From Dryobates pubescens (Eukaryota; Chordata; Aves; Piciformes; Picidae): a stretch of 64,000 bases of DNA. The stretch is taken from positions 43,700,183-43,764,182 of the forward strand of contig NC_071620.1 in NCBI RefSeq assembly GCF_014839835.1, given 5' to 3'. The translations under genes and the position numbers were made by a program. This document shows, piece by piece, positions 43,820 to 55,850 of the stretch. The notes under the pieces were generated by a model. The model did no database searches, was not told where the DNA came from, and saw only the letters and a list, made by a program, of their open reading frames with translations. Numbering within the stretch: position 1 is the stretch's first letter; each line of letters opens with the position of its first letter.

Positions 43820-46800
43820 ATGTTTCAAATCCCTGTTCAGAACCTTGACAATATCAGGAAGGCTCGAAAAAAGGTGAAGGGCATCCTGGTGGAGCTTGGG
43901 CTTGACAGCTGCAGGGAGCTGCTGCAGGTAGGGCAACGGAGAGCTCGCTGGACACCGGCCTGCACTGTGAGCTCTTGGCCAGCATGGCACTTCCCACTCT
44001 GCTTTGGTGCTCCTCTGCTCACAGCTCCCTCTGGGGCCTCCCCTGGAGGGGTAGCTCGGGACTGAGGTGGGAGGTGGTGTTCAGGAGTCGAGCACTGCAG
44101 GAAGCTCTGTTTGTCAAGAAGATGTGGCAGGGGTGGTGCTGCAAAAGGAAACAGCTTGAGGAGGAACACCACAGGCAGTGAAATGCTGTGTTGTGTTCCA
44201 CACAGCAGCTCTATTGTGGCTCACAGGAGAAGAAGGCTTGAGTCCACTCAGGGGCATCCCAACAGGCACCTAGGGCAAGCCCCTGAAGGACACACAGGTA
44301 GTCAGTTGGTCTGCAGGGAGACAGAGCTGCTGAGTGGCCAAGAGCTTGTCTGAGAGGGGGTCTGCTGGCTGGGCACTGTGCCCCTGGCTGAGCAGTGAGA
44401 GAGGGTCTGCTGGCTGGGCACTGTGCCCCTGGCTGAGCAGTGAGAGAGGGTCTGCTGGCTGGGCACTGTGCCCCTGGCTGAGCAGTGAGAGAGGCTCTGC
44501 TGGCTGGGCACTGCCTCTGGCTGAGCAGTGAGAGAGGGTCTGCTGGCTGGGCACTGTGCCCCTGGCTGAGCAGTGAGAGAGGGTCTGCTGGCTGGGCACT
44601 GTGCCCCTGGCTGAGCAGTGAGAGAGGGTCTGCTGGCTGGGCACTGTGCCCCTGGCTGTGCAGTGAGAGAGGGTCTGCTGGCTGGGCACTGTGCCCCTGG
44701 CTGAGCAGTGAGAGAGGGTCTGCTGGCTGGGCACTGTGCCCCTGGCTGAGCAGTGAGAGAGGGTCTGCTGGCTGGGCACTGTGCCCAGGGCTGAGCAGTG
44801 AGAGAGGGTCTGCTGGCTGGGCACTGTGCCCCTGGCTGAGCAGTGAGAGAGGCTCTGCTGGCTGGGCACTGCCTCTGGCTGAGCAGTGAGAGAGGGTCTG
44901 CTGGCTGGGCACTGTGCCCCTGGCTGAGCAGTGAGAGAGGGTCTGCTGGCTGGGCACTGTGCCCCTGGCTGAGCAGTGAGAGAGGCTCTGCTGGCTGGGC
45001 ACTGTGCCCAGGGCTGAGCAGTGAGAGAGGGTCTGCTGGCTGGGCACTGCCTCTGGCTGAGCAGTGAGAGAGGGTCTGCTGGCTGGGGACTGTGCCCAGG
45101 GCTGAGCAGTGAGGGAGGGTCTGCTGGCTGGGCACTGTGCCCAGGGCTGAGCAGTGAGAGAGGGTCTGCTGGCTGGGCACTGTGCCCATGGCTGAGCAGT
45201 GAGAGAGGGTCTGCTGGCTGGGCACTGCTCCTGGCTGAGCAGTGAGAGAGGGTCTGCTGGCTGGGCACTGTGCCCCTGGCTGAGCAGTGAGAGAGGGTCT
45301 GCTGGCTGGGCACTGTGCCCATGGCTGAGCAGTGAGAGAGGGTCTGCTGGCTGGGCACTGCTCCTGGCTGAGCAGTGAGAGAGGGTCTGCTGGCTGGGCA
45401 CTGTGCCCCTGGCTGAGCAGTGAGGGAGGGTCTGCTGGCTGGGCACTGTGCCCCTGGCTGAGCAGTGAGAGAGGGTCTGCTGGCTGGGCACTGCCCCTGG
45501 CTGAGCAGTGAGGGAGGGTCTGCTGGCTGGGCACTGCCTCTGGCTGAGCAGTGAGAGAGAGTCTGCTGTCTGGGCACTGTGCCCCTGGCTGAGCAGTGAG
45601 AGAGGGTCTGCTGGCTGGGCACTGCCCCTGGCTGAGCAGTGAGAGAGGGTCTGCTGGCTGGGCACTGCCTCTGGCTGAGCAGTGAGAGAGGGTCTGCTGG
45701 CTGGGCACTGTGCCCCTGGCTGAGCAGTGAGAGAGGGTCTGCTGGCTGGGCACTGTGCCCCTGGCTGAGCAGTGAGAGAGGGTCTGCTGGCTGGGCACTG
45801 TGCCCAGGGCTGAGCAGTGAGAGAGGGTCTGCTGGCTGGGCACTGTGCCCCTGGCTGAGCAGTGAGAGAGGGTCTGCTGGCTGGGCACTGTGCCCATGGC
45901 TGAGCAGTGAGAGAGGGTCTGCTGGCTGGGCACTGCTCCTGGCTGAGCAGTGAGAGAGGGTCTGCTGGCTGGGCACTGTGCCCCTGGCTGAGCAGTGAGA
46001 GAGGGTCTGCTGGCTGGGCACTGCCCCTGGCTGAGCAGTGAGAGAGGGTCTGCTGGCTGGGCACTGCCCCTGGCTGAGCAGTGAGAGAGGGTCTGCTGGC
46101 TGGGCACTGTGCCCAGGGCTGAGCAGTGAGAGAGGGTCTGCTGGCTGGGCACTGCTCCTGGCTGAGCAGTGAGAGAGGGTCTGCTGGCTGGGCACTGTGC
46201 CCCTGGCTGAGCAGTGAGAGAGGGTCTGCTGGCTGGGCACTGCCCCTGGCTGAGCAGTGAGAGAGGGTCTGCTGGCTGGGCACTGCCCCTGGCTGAGCAG
46301 TGAGAGAGGGTCTGCTGGCTGGGCACTGTGCCCAGGGCTGAGCAGTGAGAGAGGGTCTGCTGGCTGGGCACTGCCCCTGGCTGAGCAGTGAGAGAGGGTC
46401 TGCTGGCTGGGCACTGCCCCTGGCTGAGCAGTGAGAGAGGGTCTGCTGGCTGGGCACTGTGCCCATGGCTGAGCAGTGAGAGAGGCTCTGCTGGCTGGGC
46501 ACTGCCCCTGGCTGAGCAGTGAGAGAGGGTCTGCTGGCTGGGCACTGCCCCTGGCTGAGCAGTGAGAGAGGGTCTGCTGGCTGGGCACTGTGCCCAGGGC
46601 TGAGCAGTGAGAGAGGGTCTGCTGGCTGGGCACTGTGCCCCTGGCTGAGCAGTGAGAGAGGGTCTGCTGGCTGGGCACTGCCCCTGGCTGAGCAGTGAGG
46701 GAGGGTCTGCTGGCTGGGCACTGTGCCCCTGGCTGAGCAGTGAGAGAGGGTCTGCTGGCTGGGCACTGTGCCCAGGGCTGAGCAGTGAGAGAGGGTCTGC

Positions 46801-49800
46801 TGGCTGGGCACTGTGCCCATGGCTGAGCAGTGAGAGAGGGTCTGCTGGCTGGGCACTGTGCCCCTGGCTGAGCAGTGAGAGAGGGTCTGCTGGCTGGGCA
46901 CTGTGCCCAGGGCTGAGCAGTGAGAGAGGGTCTGCTGGCTGGGCACTGCTCCTGGCTGAGCAGTGAGAGAGGGTCTGCTGGCTGGGCACTGTGCCCAGGG
47001 CTGAGCAGTGAGAGAGGGTCTGCTGGCTGGGCACTGTGCCCAGGGCTGAGCAGTGAGAGAGGGTCTGCTGGCTGGGCACTGTGCCCCTGGCTGAGCAGTG
47101 AGAGAGGGTCTGCTGGCTGGGCACTGTGCCCCTGGCTGAGCAGTGAGAGAGGGTCTGCTGGCTGGGCACTGTGCCCAGGGCTGGGCAGTGAGAGAGGGTC
47201 TGCTGGCTGGGCACTGTGCCCAGGGCTGAGCAGTGAGAGAGGGTCTGCTGGCTGGGCACTGTGCCCATGGCTGAGCAGTGAGCGAGGGTCTGCTGGCTGG
47301 GCACTGTGCCCAGGGCTGAGCAGTGAGGGAAGGTCTGCTGGCTGGGCACTGTGCCCAGGGCTGGGCAGTGAGAGAGGGTCTGCTGGCTGGGCACTGTGCC
47401 CATGGCTGAGCAGTGAGGGAAGGTCTGCTGGCTGGGCACTGTGCCCAGGGCTGGGCACTGGCCATGCTCTGCAGGTGATGGTTGTGCATCCAGAGGTTCT
47501 GAAGCTGAGTTCATCGTTGGGGGGATGTGCATTAGGTTGGGTTTGGTGCAGAGGGGTCACACCTGGCAGACAGTGGGGAGGAGCTTGTGCAGAGGAAGAA
47601 GTGCTGGCTGCTGCTGGCTTTTTGCCTGTGCTTCCCCTGAAGCAGCCCAGGGTGCTTTGGAGCTGGCCTGGGGTCCTCAGGAGTGCCTAGCAAACAGGAA
47701 CCTTCATCGAGTTTGTGCTTGGTCGTGTGTGGGCCTCAGAAAACTGGAGAAGAGCTGAAGATTTTTGAGAGCAGTGGATGGCTCTGGCTGGGGGAACATC
47801 AGCTGCTCCCATGGGGTTGGTCAGAGGAAGGCTCCTCAGGGAGGTGTTCACCCTGCTCATGCAGCTTGAGCAGCAGCATTGCTGCTCAGAGGATGTGCTC
47901 AGGCTGAAAGCATAGCAGTGCTGTGGGGTTAATTCAGAACCTGCTGCCAAGCAGCCCACAGTGGTGAGAGGCTGCATGGAAGTCAGCAGTGTGGGAGGAG
48001 ATCCCTCTGGGTGCTCCCTGTGAGCTGGGCTAGAAGCAGTGCAGGCAAAGGGTCAATACTTGCCCTCTGCTCGCAGTTTGTGGTCGTTTCAGGCTATGCC
48101 TTTAACATTTTTTCACAGATCTTGAGCAGAAAAGTAGCAAAATGTAAATAAATCACTATTGGGTGTGAAAAACAAGAGAGAGGCAGTTCCCAGCAATCCC
48201 ATTGGAGAGAGCTCTCCCACAGGGCTGCTTGTGCCAAGACAATTCCTGCTTCTCAGCTCTGCTTTGCTCGGCTGCTCTGGACAGACACTGACCTGCTTCT
48301 GCTCGACCTTGGCTGCATTGGTTTGGCTAAGTCCAACAGCGACTTTCTCTGCTCCTTTCTCCCTTTTGGACAGGGGGTGGGGGGCCAGAAAAGGAGAAGC
48401 CAGTAGCTTCCCCTGGTCTCTGACCAGGGGCTCCTGGTGCTGTTTGTTAATAGTAAATCCCTGTAAAAGTTGTAAATCCTGTGTATCTGTACACGCTCAC
48501 TGCATCCCACTGCAGAGTGCAGTTCTGATTGTGAACACAGCTTGCATCTGCTTCCACCTGAGCTGCTCTGCCAAGTTAATGTAGGGGGGGGATTTCAGCC
48601 CACCACATTACAAAATTGATTGGTGCCCAGTGTGGCTCTCTTGCCATGAGCAAGTCTCTGAGGTGAAACAAACCAAAGACTCAAAGCAGCAGCTTCTGTG
48701 AGCAGAGATTTGGAGTCGTGTCCAGATGCTGTGTGCACTTCCCAGCCCTCCCCTTTGGCTGTGGCTCTCCCTTGTTTCCTTCCCTTCTCCAGAGCAGACT
48801 GCAGAAGCAGCTTATTCCTCCTTTTATTTGTTCTTTTAGAGTCTGAGAAGCTTTGACCCAGGGGAAGAACACTTCTGCAACACTTCATGGCGTGATGTCT
48901 CTCCTTGGGAGTCGGTGGGCAAGAGGAAGGTATGATGCTAGTGTGCTGCTGCTGGGCAGGTGTTCTGGGGCTGGGGTTTGCCACTCACACAAGTCCTGGA
49001 GAGGCTAAAATACAATTTTTTTTGTGGGGGGGAAAAATAGCTTTTCTAAGTGCTGTCAGTCAGGGAATCTTTAGTCTCTTCTGTGCTCTTCCTGTGATGC
49101 AGCTGGCTCTGAGGCCTCTCTCTGTCTCTCTGCAGCCTTGGTGTGCTCCTCCCTGCAGCTGCCTCCTGTGTCCCTGGCAGAGTGAAGAGGCAGTGGTTAG
49201 ATGCCAGTGGGTGCAACTGGAATTGTCATTAGAGTTTGGGCCAGGGTCACAGTGGAGTTGTCTGTGGAACAGCTTCTGCTGCTCTGCAGCCGGACTCTTG
49301 TGTGCAGCCAGAACTGACGAGGCAGGGCTGAGAGAAGCAGCCCACAGGATTTGTATGCCTTCATGGTGCAGCAGGTGTCCAAGGGACCATGGCATGGGGT
49401 GGGACCATGGCATGTGGTGGTGGCAGTGGCTTGCCAGGGCTGCTCCAGTCTGCCTTCACCACCCTGGAAGCAGAGACTGCCCAGTGCAGACGCTGTCTGC
49501 TGTGGGGCTGCTTTAACAATGCCTTCACATGGAGGCTGGACAAGCACAGCCACCCTGGCTCTAGAGGGGGGACCTTCTCTTACTGTCTGGAGGGAGGTCA
49601 GAGCCTTCACACAGCTCCTGGCTCAGCTGGGCAGCACCACCAGTAGTGCCTGGACCTGTCCAAAGACTGAGGCAGAGGTGGTGACCTTGTGTGTGGGTAT
49701 GGAACAGATCTGACAAGCTGTGGCTCTTGGATGCTGAGCTTGTCCTTGCCCATTGCTTTAAGGAGCCATAGCTCCTGGGTGGGTATCTTGGCATCATGCT

Positions 49801-52800
49801 GCCTGCATTTGGCAGAAAGGAAGCTGGCCTTTCATAGGTTCTGTTGCAAGCTGCTGCCATAGGAGACACTGAGGTGTTTGAGCTGCCCTGGAAACTCAGA
49901 AGATGTCTGTTGGTGGCTTCTACCAGGAGTCCTGTTTTAGGGATACCCAGTTCTGGCAGAACCCTGGGGCCTGAAGGCTGTGGTGTCTTTCTGCCTGTCT
50001 CTGGCTCGTGGGGACTGACTGGGAAGCTACCCAGCAAAGTGTCACTGTGTTCTGGGGCACCTTCTTTGGAGTGGCACTGAGTTCTGAGTGCCTCTGAGGA
50101 GCCTTTTGGGAGTCCATCTGTACAGCTCAGGGCTGCAGTGGCCAATCTCAAGGACTCTTCCTTTTTCACAGTGTTTTCACTATTTTGCAACAACCTCTGT
50201 AAACCTGAGGTGCCCTCAGCAGGCTGCAGCAGCACTTGGGAGCATGAGAAGCAGCTTAGCTGCGTGTGCAAGGAGGAGATGCTGCAGAGTGCTTTTCTGG
50301 GCTGCGTTTGTGGCAGAGCTCTGCTCGGGACAGAAAAGGTACCAGCAGCAGGCTGCCATCCACTGCTGCAACAGTGCCTGCTGGAGCTGCAGTGCTGCAG
50401 GGGTCCTCCCTTGGCAGGGTCAGTGGAACACAGGCAAGGTGTGGTGGGACACAAGTTCTGAGCTGGTCTGTGACTCCTGTCTTCACAGGTGGGCTGCAGC
50501 ATTACCTGTGTGGGTGTGGTGGGTTTAGGCTATGCCTTTAACACTTTCCACAGATCTTGAACAGAAAAGTAGGAAAATGTAAATAAATCACTATTGGATG
50601 TGAAAAGGAAAATACTGATAGTTCAAACCCATCCCATTGGAAGGGACTCAAAGTAGTTGTACCAGAACAATCTCTCCTCTTCTGGCTTCTTCGCTCTGGG
50701 AGGTACTAACTGGCTTCTGCTTCACCTTGGCTGCATTGTTTTGGCTAAGTCTAACTTCTCTTCTCCTTTCTCTTCTCCTTTTTGTCCAAGGGGGTAAGGG
50801 GGAGGCAGGGAAAGAGAAGCTGTTAGCTTCCCTTGGTCTCTGGCCAGGGGGGTCCTTGTGCTGTTTGTTAACTGTAAATCCCTGTAAATATTGTCAGTCC
50901 TGTGTATTTGTACACACTCACTGCATCCCATTGCAGGGTGCAGTTCTGCCTGCAAACACAGCTTCCCTCTGCTCCCACCTGAGCTGTGGTCTGGCAAAAT
51001 TTCTACTGGGGGGGGGGAACTTTCAACCCACCACAGTGGGGTATGAATGAACCTACCTGAAGCTCCTTATTGAGGCTGAAAGGGCAGAAATGGTTCTCCC
51101 TTCAAGTCTGCCTTCTGTAAGTGTGCTTGGCAAAGCCAGGAGAAGCTGAGCAGGTGCTGTGCATGCAGTGAGGGCACTCGTGGCAGAGGAGAGGGCTGCA
51201 GCCGCAGGCAGCTTCTGAGGGATCTTTGTGTTCCACTTGCAGAGGTACAGAACAAAGCCCTACTGCTGCAGCTTGTGCAAGTTCTCCTCCAAACTGCTCA
51301 CCTCCTTCAGGAACCACTTGCACCGTTACCATGAGGATGAAATGGACCAAGAGCTGGTGGTTCCTTGCCCAAAGTGTGCATTTGCTTCTGACCCCAAAGT
51401 AGTGGGGAAGCACATCCGGATGTTCCACTCCAGCAAGAGGATCCAGAGCTACACAGTCAGCATCCTGGATGGCATGAAACAGGTGCGCAGCGACACCATA
51501 AACTTCACCTGCCTGAAATGCCACTTCACAGACACCCTGTACTACAACATGAAGAAGCATGTGCTGATGAGCCACTTCCAGAGCCTGATCAGTTCCTACT
51601 TTGGCCAGAAGGCCGAGGAGGGCGGCGAGGATGCTGCCGAGCACTACTGCAAGAAGTGCAACGCCTGTGCCAGCAGCCAGGACTCCCTCATGTACCACGT
51701 CCTGACTGCTGAGACGCACCGAGACCTGGAGAACAAGCTCAGGTCTGTCATCTCGGAGCACATCAAGAAGCCAGGGCTGGTGAAGCAGATGCACATCGCC
51801 CCAAAGCCTCTGCAGGCCGTGGCAGCTCCTCCAGCAGCCACGGGGCCCCCCGCAGCCCCAGCAGGCTCCGTCCCACCGCCTGCTTGCATCCAGCTCAGCT
51901 TCCCACAGAGCAACCCCAGCCAGAACGTGGTGCAGCCAAATTCAGTCAGGCCACTGCCTGTCCCAAGTGCCTCTGGTAGCCTTCCACACACCACCTCCGC
52001 CCCGGCTGTCACCCCCTCGCACGTCGCTCTTGTCTCCAGCAACCTTCCCGCAGGCCAGACCAGCATCGGCATCCAGCCCTCACCTCCCCAGCCCATCCTT
52101 GTCTCCCATAGCCTGCCCCTCAGCCAGCCCCTGGGGGCTGGAGCTCTTCCTCTCAACCCCTCTGTTGGGGCTGTCAGCAGAACTGTGGCCCCTGCAGTGC
52201 TGCCTCTCAGCCAGCCTGTCAGGCCTGGGCTCTTCCCTGTCAGTCAGCCCCTTGGCCCCATCAGTGGTCCTGTCACGGCCGGGACGCTGCCCATGACTCA
52301 GCCAGTCAGCCCTGTGAACCCCCCGGGGGCTCCAGGGGTGCTGTCTGTAACCCCCCCGGGGGCTCCAGGGGTGCTGTCTGTAACCCCCCCGGGGGCTCCA
52401 GGGGTGCTGTCTGTAACCCCCCCGGGGGCTCCAGGGGTGCTGTCTGTGAACCCCCCGGGGGCTCCAGGGGTGCTGTCTGTGAACCCCCCGGGGGCTCCAG
52501 GGGTGCTGTCTGTGAACCAGTCTCTGGGTGCCGTGAACAGACCCCTGGGCCCCAGGGTGGTGCCTGCGGCACAGCCTGTGGGGCCGGGGGTGGTGCAGCT
52601 GGGGCAGGCGGTGGGCCCGGGGGTGGTGCCGGTCAGGCAGCCTGTCAGGCCAGGGTTCCTGCAGCTCAACCAGCCGGTGGCGCCGGCGGTCATCCCGGTG
52701 CCCCAACCGGTGCCACCTGCAGCCTCACAGGGCACAGCCTTCCTGACCACTGGCTCCATCCTCCGGCAGCTGATCCCCACTGGCAAGCAGGTCAATGGGA

Positions 52801-54320
52801 TCCCCACCTACACCCTGGCCCCGCTCTCGGTCACCCTGCCTGTACCCACGGGGGGTGGACTGGCGACGGTGGCACCCCCGCAGGTGCCCATCCAGCTGAT
52901 GCAGCCCGGGCCTGTGGCTCAGCTGTCCCAGTCCCCGGCCGGCGCCCCCTCCCCTCCCGTGGTGCTGGCTCCCCAGAACATCTCCCTGCAGGGCTCTCCC
53001 CCCGGCCCCGAGAGCAGCCAGGCTGTCAGGCAGGCCAAGCAGTGGAAGACCTGCCCGGTGTGCAACGAGCTGTTCCCATCCAACGTCTACCAGGTGCACA
53101 TGGAGGTGGCCCACAGGCAGGGTGAGGTGAAGGCAGAGGGGGCTCTGGAGCCCGAGAAGCTGGCGGCCTGCGCGCCCTTCCTGCGCTGGATGACAGAGAA
53201 GACGGTGAGGTGCTTCTCCTGCCAGTGCTTCCTCTGCGAGGAGGAGCTGATCAGGCACCTCCTGATGCATGGCCTGGCCTGCTTGTTTTGCACAGTCACT
53301 TTCCACGACTTGAAGAGCTTTGTGGAGCACAACAAAGCCACCCATAACGGGAAGAAGCAGCTCCACGCAGACTACAGCAACAGAGGCTTCCAGCTGGGGA
53401 AGGATGCTCAGGGGGACCTCGTGTTCCCACACTTTGATTTCAGCACCCTGCTGCCCCAGGAGGACATCGATAGGGAGGTGCACCTGGCCGTGCTCGCTGG
53501 ACTCACGTCCAGGACGCTCATCCCTCTCTACATCAAGGTGAAGCCCCAGGCGGAGGAGGCGAGGACCAGGTATGGCAAGGTGTCCACCTGTCCCTTTTGC
53601 TTCAGCACCTTCGTCAAAGAAGAGAACTACCAGCGGCACCTGAAGGAGCGGCACCACATCATGCCCACGGTGCACACCATCCTCAAGACCCCTGCCTTCA
53701 AGTGCATCCACTGCTGTGGTGTCTACACTGGAAACATGACCCTGACGGCCATCGCTGTGCACCTGCTGCGCTGCCGCAGCGCCCCCAAGAGCAGCCTCAG
53801 GATGGAGAGGAAGGAGCTGCTGCTCATCAACGGCGAGAAGCAGGACGCTGCGGTGCTGAAGAGGAAGCAGTTGGACTCCTGCTTGGCTGCGGAAGACCAA
53901 AGGAGCAAGGAGCAGCTGAGCCTCGGCAGTGCTGCAGGGGAGGTGACCGCGGGGATTGTGCCTTTCAAACGCCAGAAGGTTGGCGGCAGGGCAGAGGTGA
54001 AGAAGCTGCCTGGCGACGACCTTCGCTTCCTGGCTGTGGACCCTAAGGAGTACGACCACAACTCCTATGAGGCTCAGAAACAGTTCTTGATAGACTACTT
54101 CCACAAGAGGCCATACCCTTCCAAGAAGGAGATGGAGCTGCTCTCCTTGCTGCTGTGCGCCTGGAAGATCGACGTGGCCTCCTTCTTTGGCAGGAAGAGG
54201 AATGTCTGCCTGAAGGCCATCAACAGGCAGAGGCCGTCCGTGCTGCTGGGCTTCAGCATGTCTGAGCTGAAGAACATCAAGCACAGGCTGAGCATCAGAG
54301 ATGACCCTGTGGAGGTCTGA
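43820..54320 (+). CDS. ADNP2: ADNP2, activity-dependent neuroprotector homeobox 2
   Basis: Coding exons: 43820-43927 (ATG 12 nt after the acceptor), 48840-48929 and 51243-54320, giving 1091 aa (human about 1131). The start MFQIPVQNLDNIRKARKKVK matches the family. C2H2-type fingers lie at about residues 75-96, 108-128, 156-177 and 202-225; then comes a long Pro/Val/Gly-rich linker (about 290-660) that contains a 33-bp coding repeat. Further Cys/His fingers are at about 670-690, 722-765, 850-870 and 887-915, and a homeodomain-like segment at about 1010-1065 (FLIDYFHKRPYPSKKEMELL ... SFFGRKRN). ADNP-family proteins act in the nucleus with chromatin remodellers (ChAHP-type complexes) to repress transcription. 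Intron 2 contains a 3.1-kb minisatellite and a solo LTR; intron 3 contains a second, related LTR. AATAAA at 54716. Confidence 0.96.
44349..47457. repeat. 45-bp minisatellite in ADNP2 intron 2, about 70 copies
   Basis: Unit: gagagggtctgctggctggg then cactgtgcccctggctgagcagt. Most units are 45 bp; a 43-bp class lacks a tg dinucleotide. Unit types are marked by cccctgg, cccaggg, cccatgg, ctcctgg or ctctgg. No stop codon occurs in any minus-strand frame over three kilobases. Higher-order structure is visible: a five-unit, 219-bp block recurs at 46111 and 46330, and a rare variant pair (ggctctg + ctctgg) recurs 358 bp apart at 44493 and 44851. Confidence 0.97.
48079..48607. mobile_element. Solo LTR, ERVL-like fossil, in ADNP2 intron 2
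   Basis: A ~529-bp element beginning TGTGGTCG and ending CAGCCCACCACA, similar along its length to the element at 50515-51035. No internal retroviral genes are present. Its flanks show no clear target-site duplication, so it is probably older than its sibling. Confidence 0.7.
50515..51035. mobile_element. Solo LTR, ERVL-like fossil, in ADNP2 intron 3
   Basis: A ~521-bp element from TGTGGTGGGTTTAGGC to TTTCAACCCACCACA, with inverted terminal TGTGGTGGGTT/AACCCACCACA. It is flanked on both sides by the 5-bp direct repeat GTGGG (50510-50514 and 51036-51040), as expected for an ERVL-class insertion reduced to one LTR. It ends about 200 bp upstream of the large ADNP2 exon. Confidence 0.82.
52317..52514 (+). 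repeat. 33-bp coding minisatellite in the last exon of ADNP2
   Basis: Six in-frame copies encode (N/T)PPGAPGVLSV, 11 residues each, about residues 425-490 of the protein. The copies are nearly identical at the DNA level, with the first residue alternating Asn/Thr, pointing to recent expansion. Human ADNP2 has a looser GVLP-type repeat at the equivalent place. Confidence 0.95.
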
Positions 54321-54715
54321 CTGAGTCCCCCAGTGTGGTGCCAGGCACCCCACGGCTGCTCCCGCTCCGTCTGGCAGTCCCTGTGCGGTTTGGTTCCACT
54401 GGGACCGGACGCCACGGGGCGTGGTGGCAGAAGTCCTGTTCAGCTGCGGCTGTTCTGCGGAAGCCAGGCCTGGATGGCTCTGGGCAGGCCCAGCCCTTGG
54501 GGCTTGCACACCTGGGACTTGCTGTAGCTCCTTAGCTGTTCCCTTCTGGAGTAGGGATTTTTTGGTGGTTTGTTTTTTTGCTGTTGTTTTTTATGTTCCA
54601 TTGCCCTCCCGCTCCAGGCTCCCCTGACACTTTTTATACCACCACCTGAAACATTTGTCCTGGTAAAATCAAACTTTATTTTATTTTTCTGCAATGTCAT
54701 CACCTTTTTCTGAAA

Positions 54716-54721
54716 AATAAA
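54716..54721 (+). other. Poly(A) signal of ADNP2
   Basis: AATAAA about 395 nt after the ADNP2 stop, in T-rich sequence and followed by tgtctattgttggtt. Confidence 0.8.
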
Positions 54722-55429
54722 ATGTCTATTGTTGGTTAAAATGCTGAGGGGAGCCAGGGGGGAGCTCTGTCTGTGGGGTGAGGGCCTCCTTATGGGTTTT
54801 CTAAGCCCATTTTGGTCTTACCTGCTGCAGGGATTCTTCCCTTTCCAGCCACTGCCCTCTCACCTTCCCGCAGCACTGGCAGCAATGTTACACTGAAAAC
54901 TTTTTCCCCTAACTCTCAGGGGGAACTCCTGTGCCCGCTAAGCCTGGTGCCTTGTGCTGCCTGCCCAGCACTGCCATGGGGGGCAGCGAGGGCTCCTGTG
55001 TTGTGCTGAAGGGTCTGGGAGTCGCTGTGGCAGCCAGACTGCAGCTTGCTGAGCTGAAGGCTTTGCTGCTCTCGGTGGTGGTGAAGCCTGCTGTGCTCAG
55101 ACTCCTGCTGCTCAAACTTGGGCAGCAGCACTGGGGTGGCTCTTCGTCCAACAGCAGAACTGCTCTGCAGAGGGAGAGGTTGCTTGGGTACGTAGAGGAC
55201 TTCTGTGCACATCCCTGCCCAGACATCCCTGGGCTCGAAGCTGATTATGAATTGCTGCTGGCAGGGTAGTAACTGGGCAGTACCTCCTGCCCAGCAAATG
55301 AGACAGAGGGCTTGAAGGCCTTGGGGCCAGGCATGGTGCAGGAAGACTGGGTGACCTGGCAGCACCAGGACTGGCTGCTCACACTCCCACTGATTTTGTC
55401 CTGTGGAGACAGCCATAGAGAATACAGAG
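54722..55429. other. Sequence downstream of ADNP2
   Basis: No gene, RNA or transposon recognised before the CR1 fragment beginning near 55430. Confidence 0.5.
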
Positions 55430-55850
55430 TTAAGCAGGTTGGAAAAAACCTTTGAGATCATTGAGTCCAACCTATCACCCAGCACCATCTAATCAACTAA
55501 ACCATGGCATCAAGGGCCTCATCCAGGCTTTTTTTGAACACCTTCAGGGATGGTGACTCCACCACCTCCCTGGGCAGCACATCCCAAGGGCCAGTCTCGG
55601 GGAAGAATTTCCTCACCTCCAGCCTAAACCTCTCCTGACACAGCTTGAGACTGCCTGGTGCTGGTTGCCTGAGAGAAGAGACCAACCCATACACTCTCAG
55701 AACCTCCTAGACTGCCTTCTCTCTGCTGTGTTGAGTTCCAAGCAGATATCAGGCAGGTTAAAGTCACCCATGAGAACAAGGTCTGGTGATCTTGAGACCG
55801 CCTCTGGCTGCCTATAGAATCATTCATCAACTTATTCATCCTGGTTGGGT
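55430..55850 (-). mobile_element. CR1 LINE fragment including ORF2 endonuclease sequence
   Basis: 55430-55690 is an antisense CR1 3' end (gagatcattgagtccaacct, accacctccctgggcagcac). 55710-55790, read on the minus strand, gives LVLMGDFNLPDICLELNTA, the GDFN endonuclease motif of CR1 ORF2. The two parts come from distant positions of a full CR1, so they are either two insertions or an internally deleted copy. Confidence 0.85.

Noticed and set aside
44211-47560. Three overlapping antisense ORFs of 1076-1096 codons
   Set aside because: They are the 45-bp minisatellite read in three frames; all three cannot be genes, the composition is purely repetitive, and the array lies in an ADNP2 intron.
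48079-51035. A short provirus bounded by the two LTRs
   Set aside because: The sequence between them holds ADNP2 exon 3 and no retroviral genes, and the right LTR has its own target-site duplication, so these are two solo LTRs.
52725-54509. 594-codon minus-strand ORF
   Set aside because: Shadow of the large ADNP2 exon on the opposite strand; it resembles no protein family.
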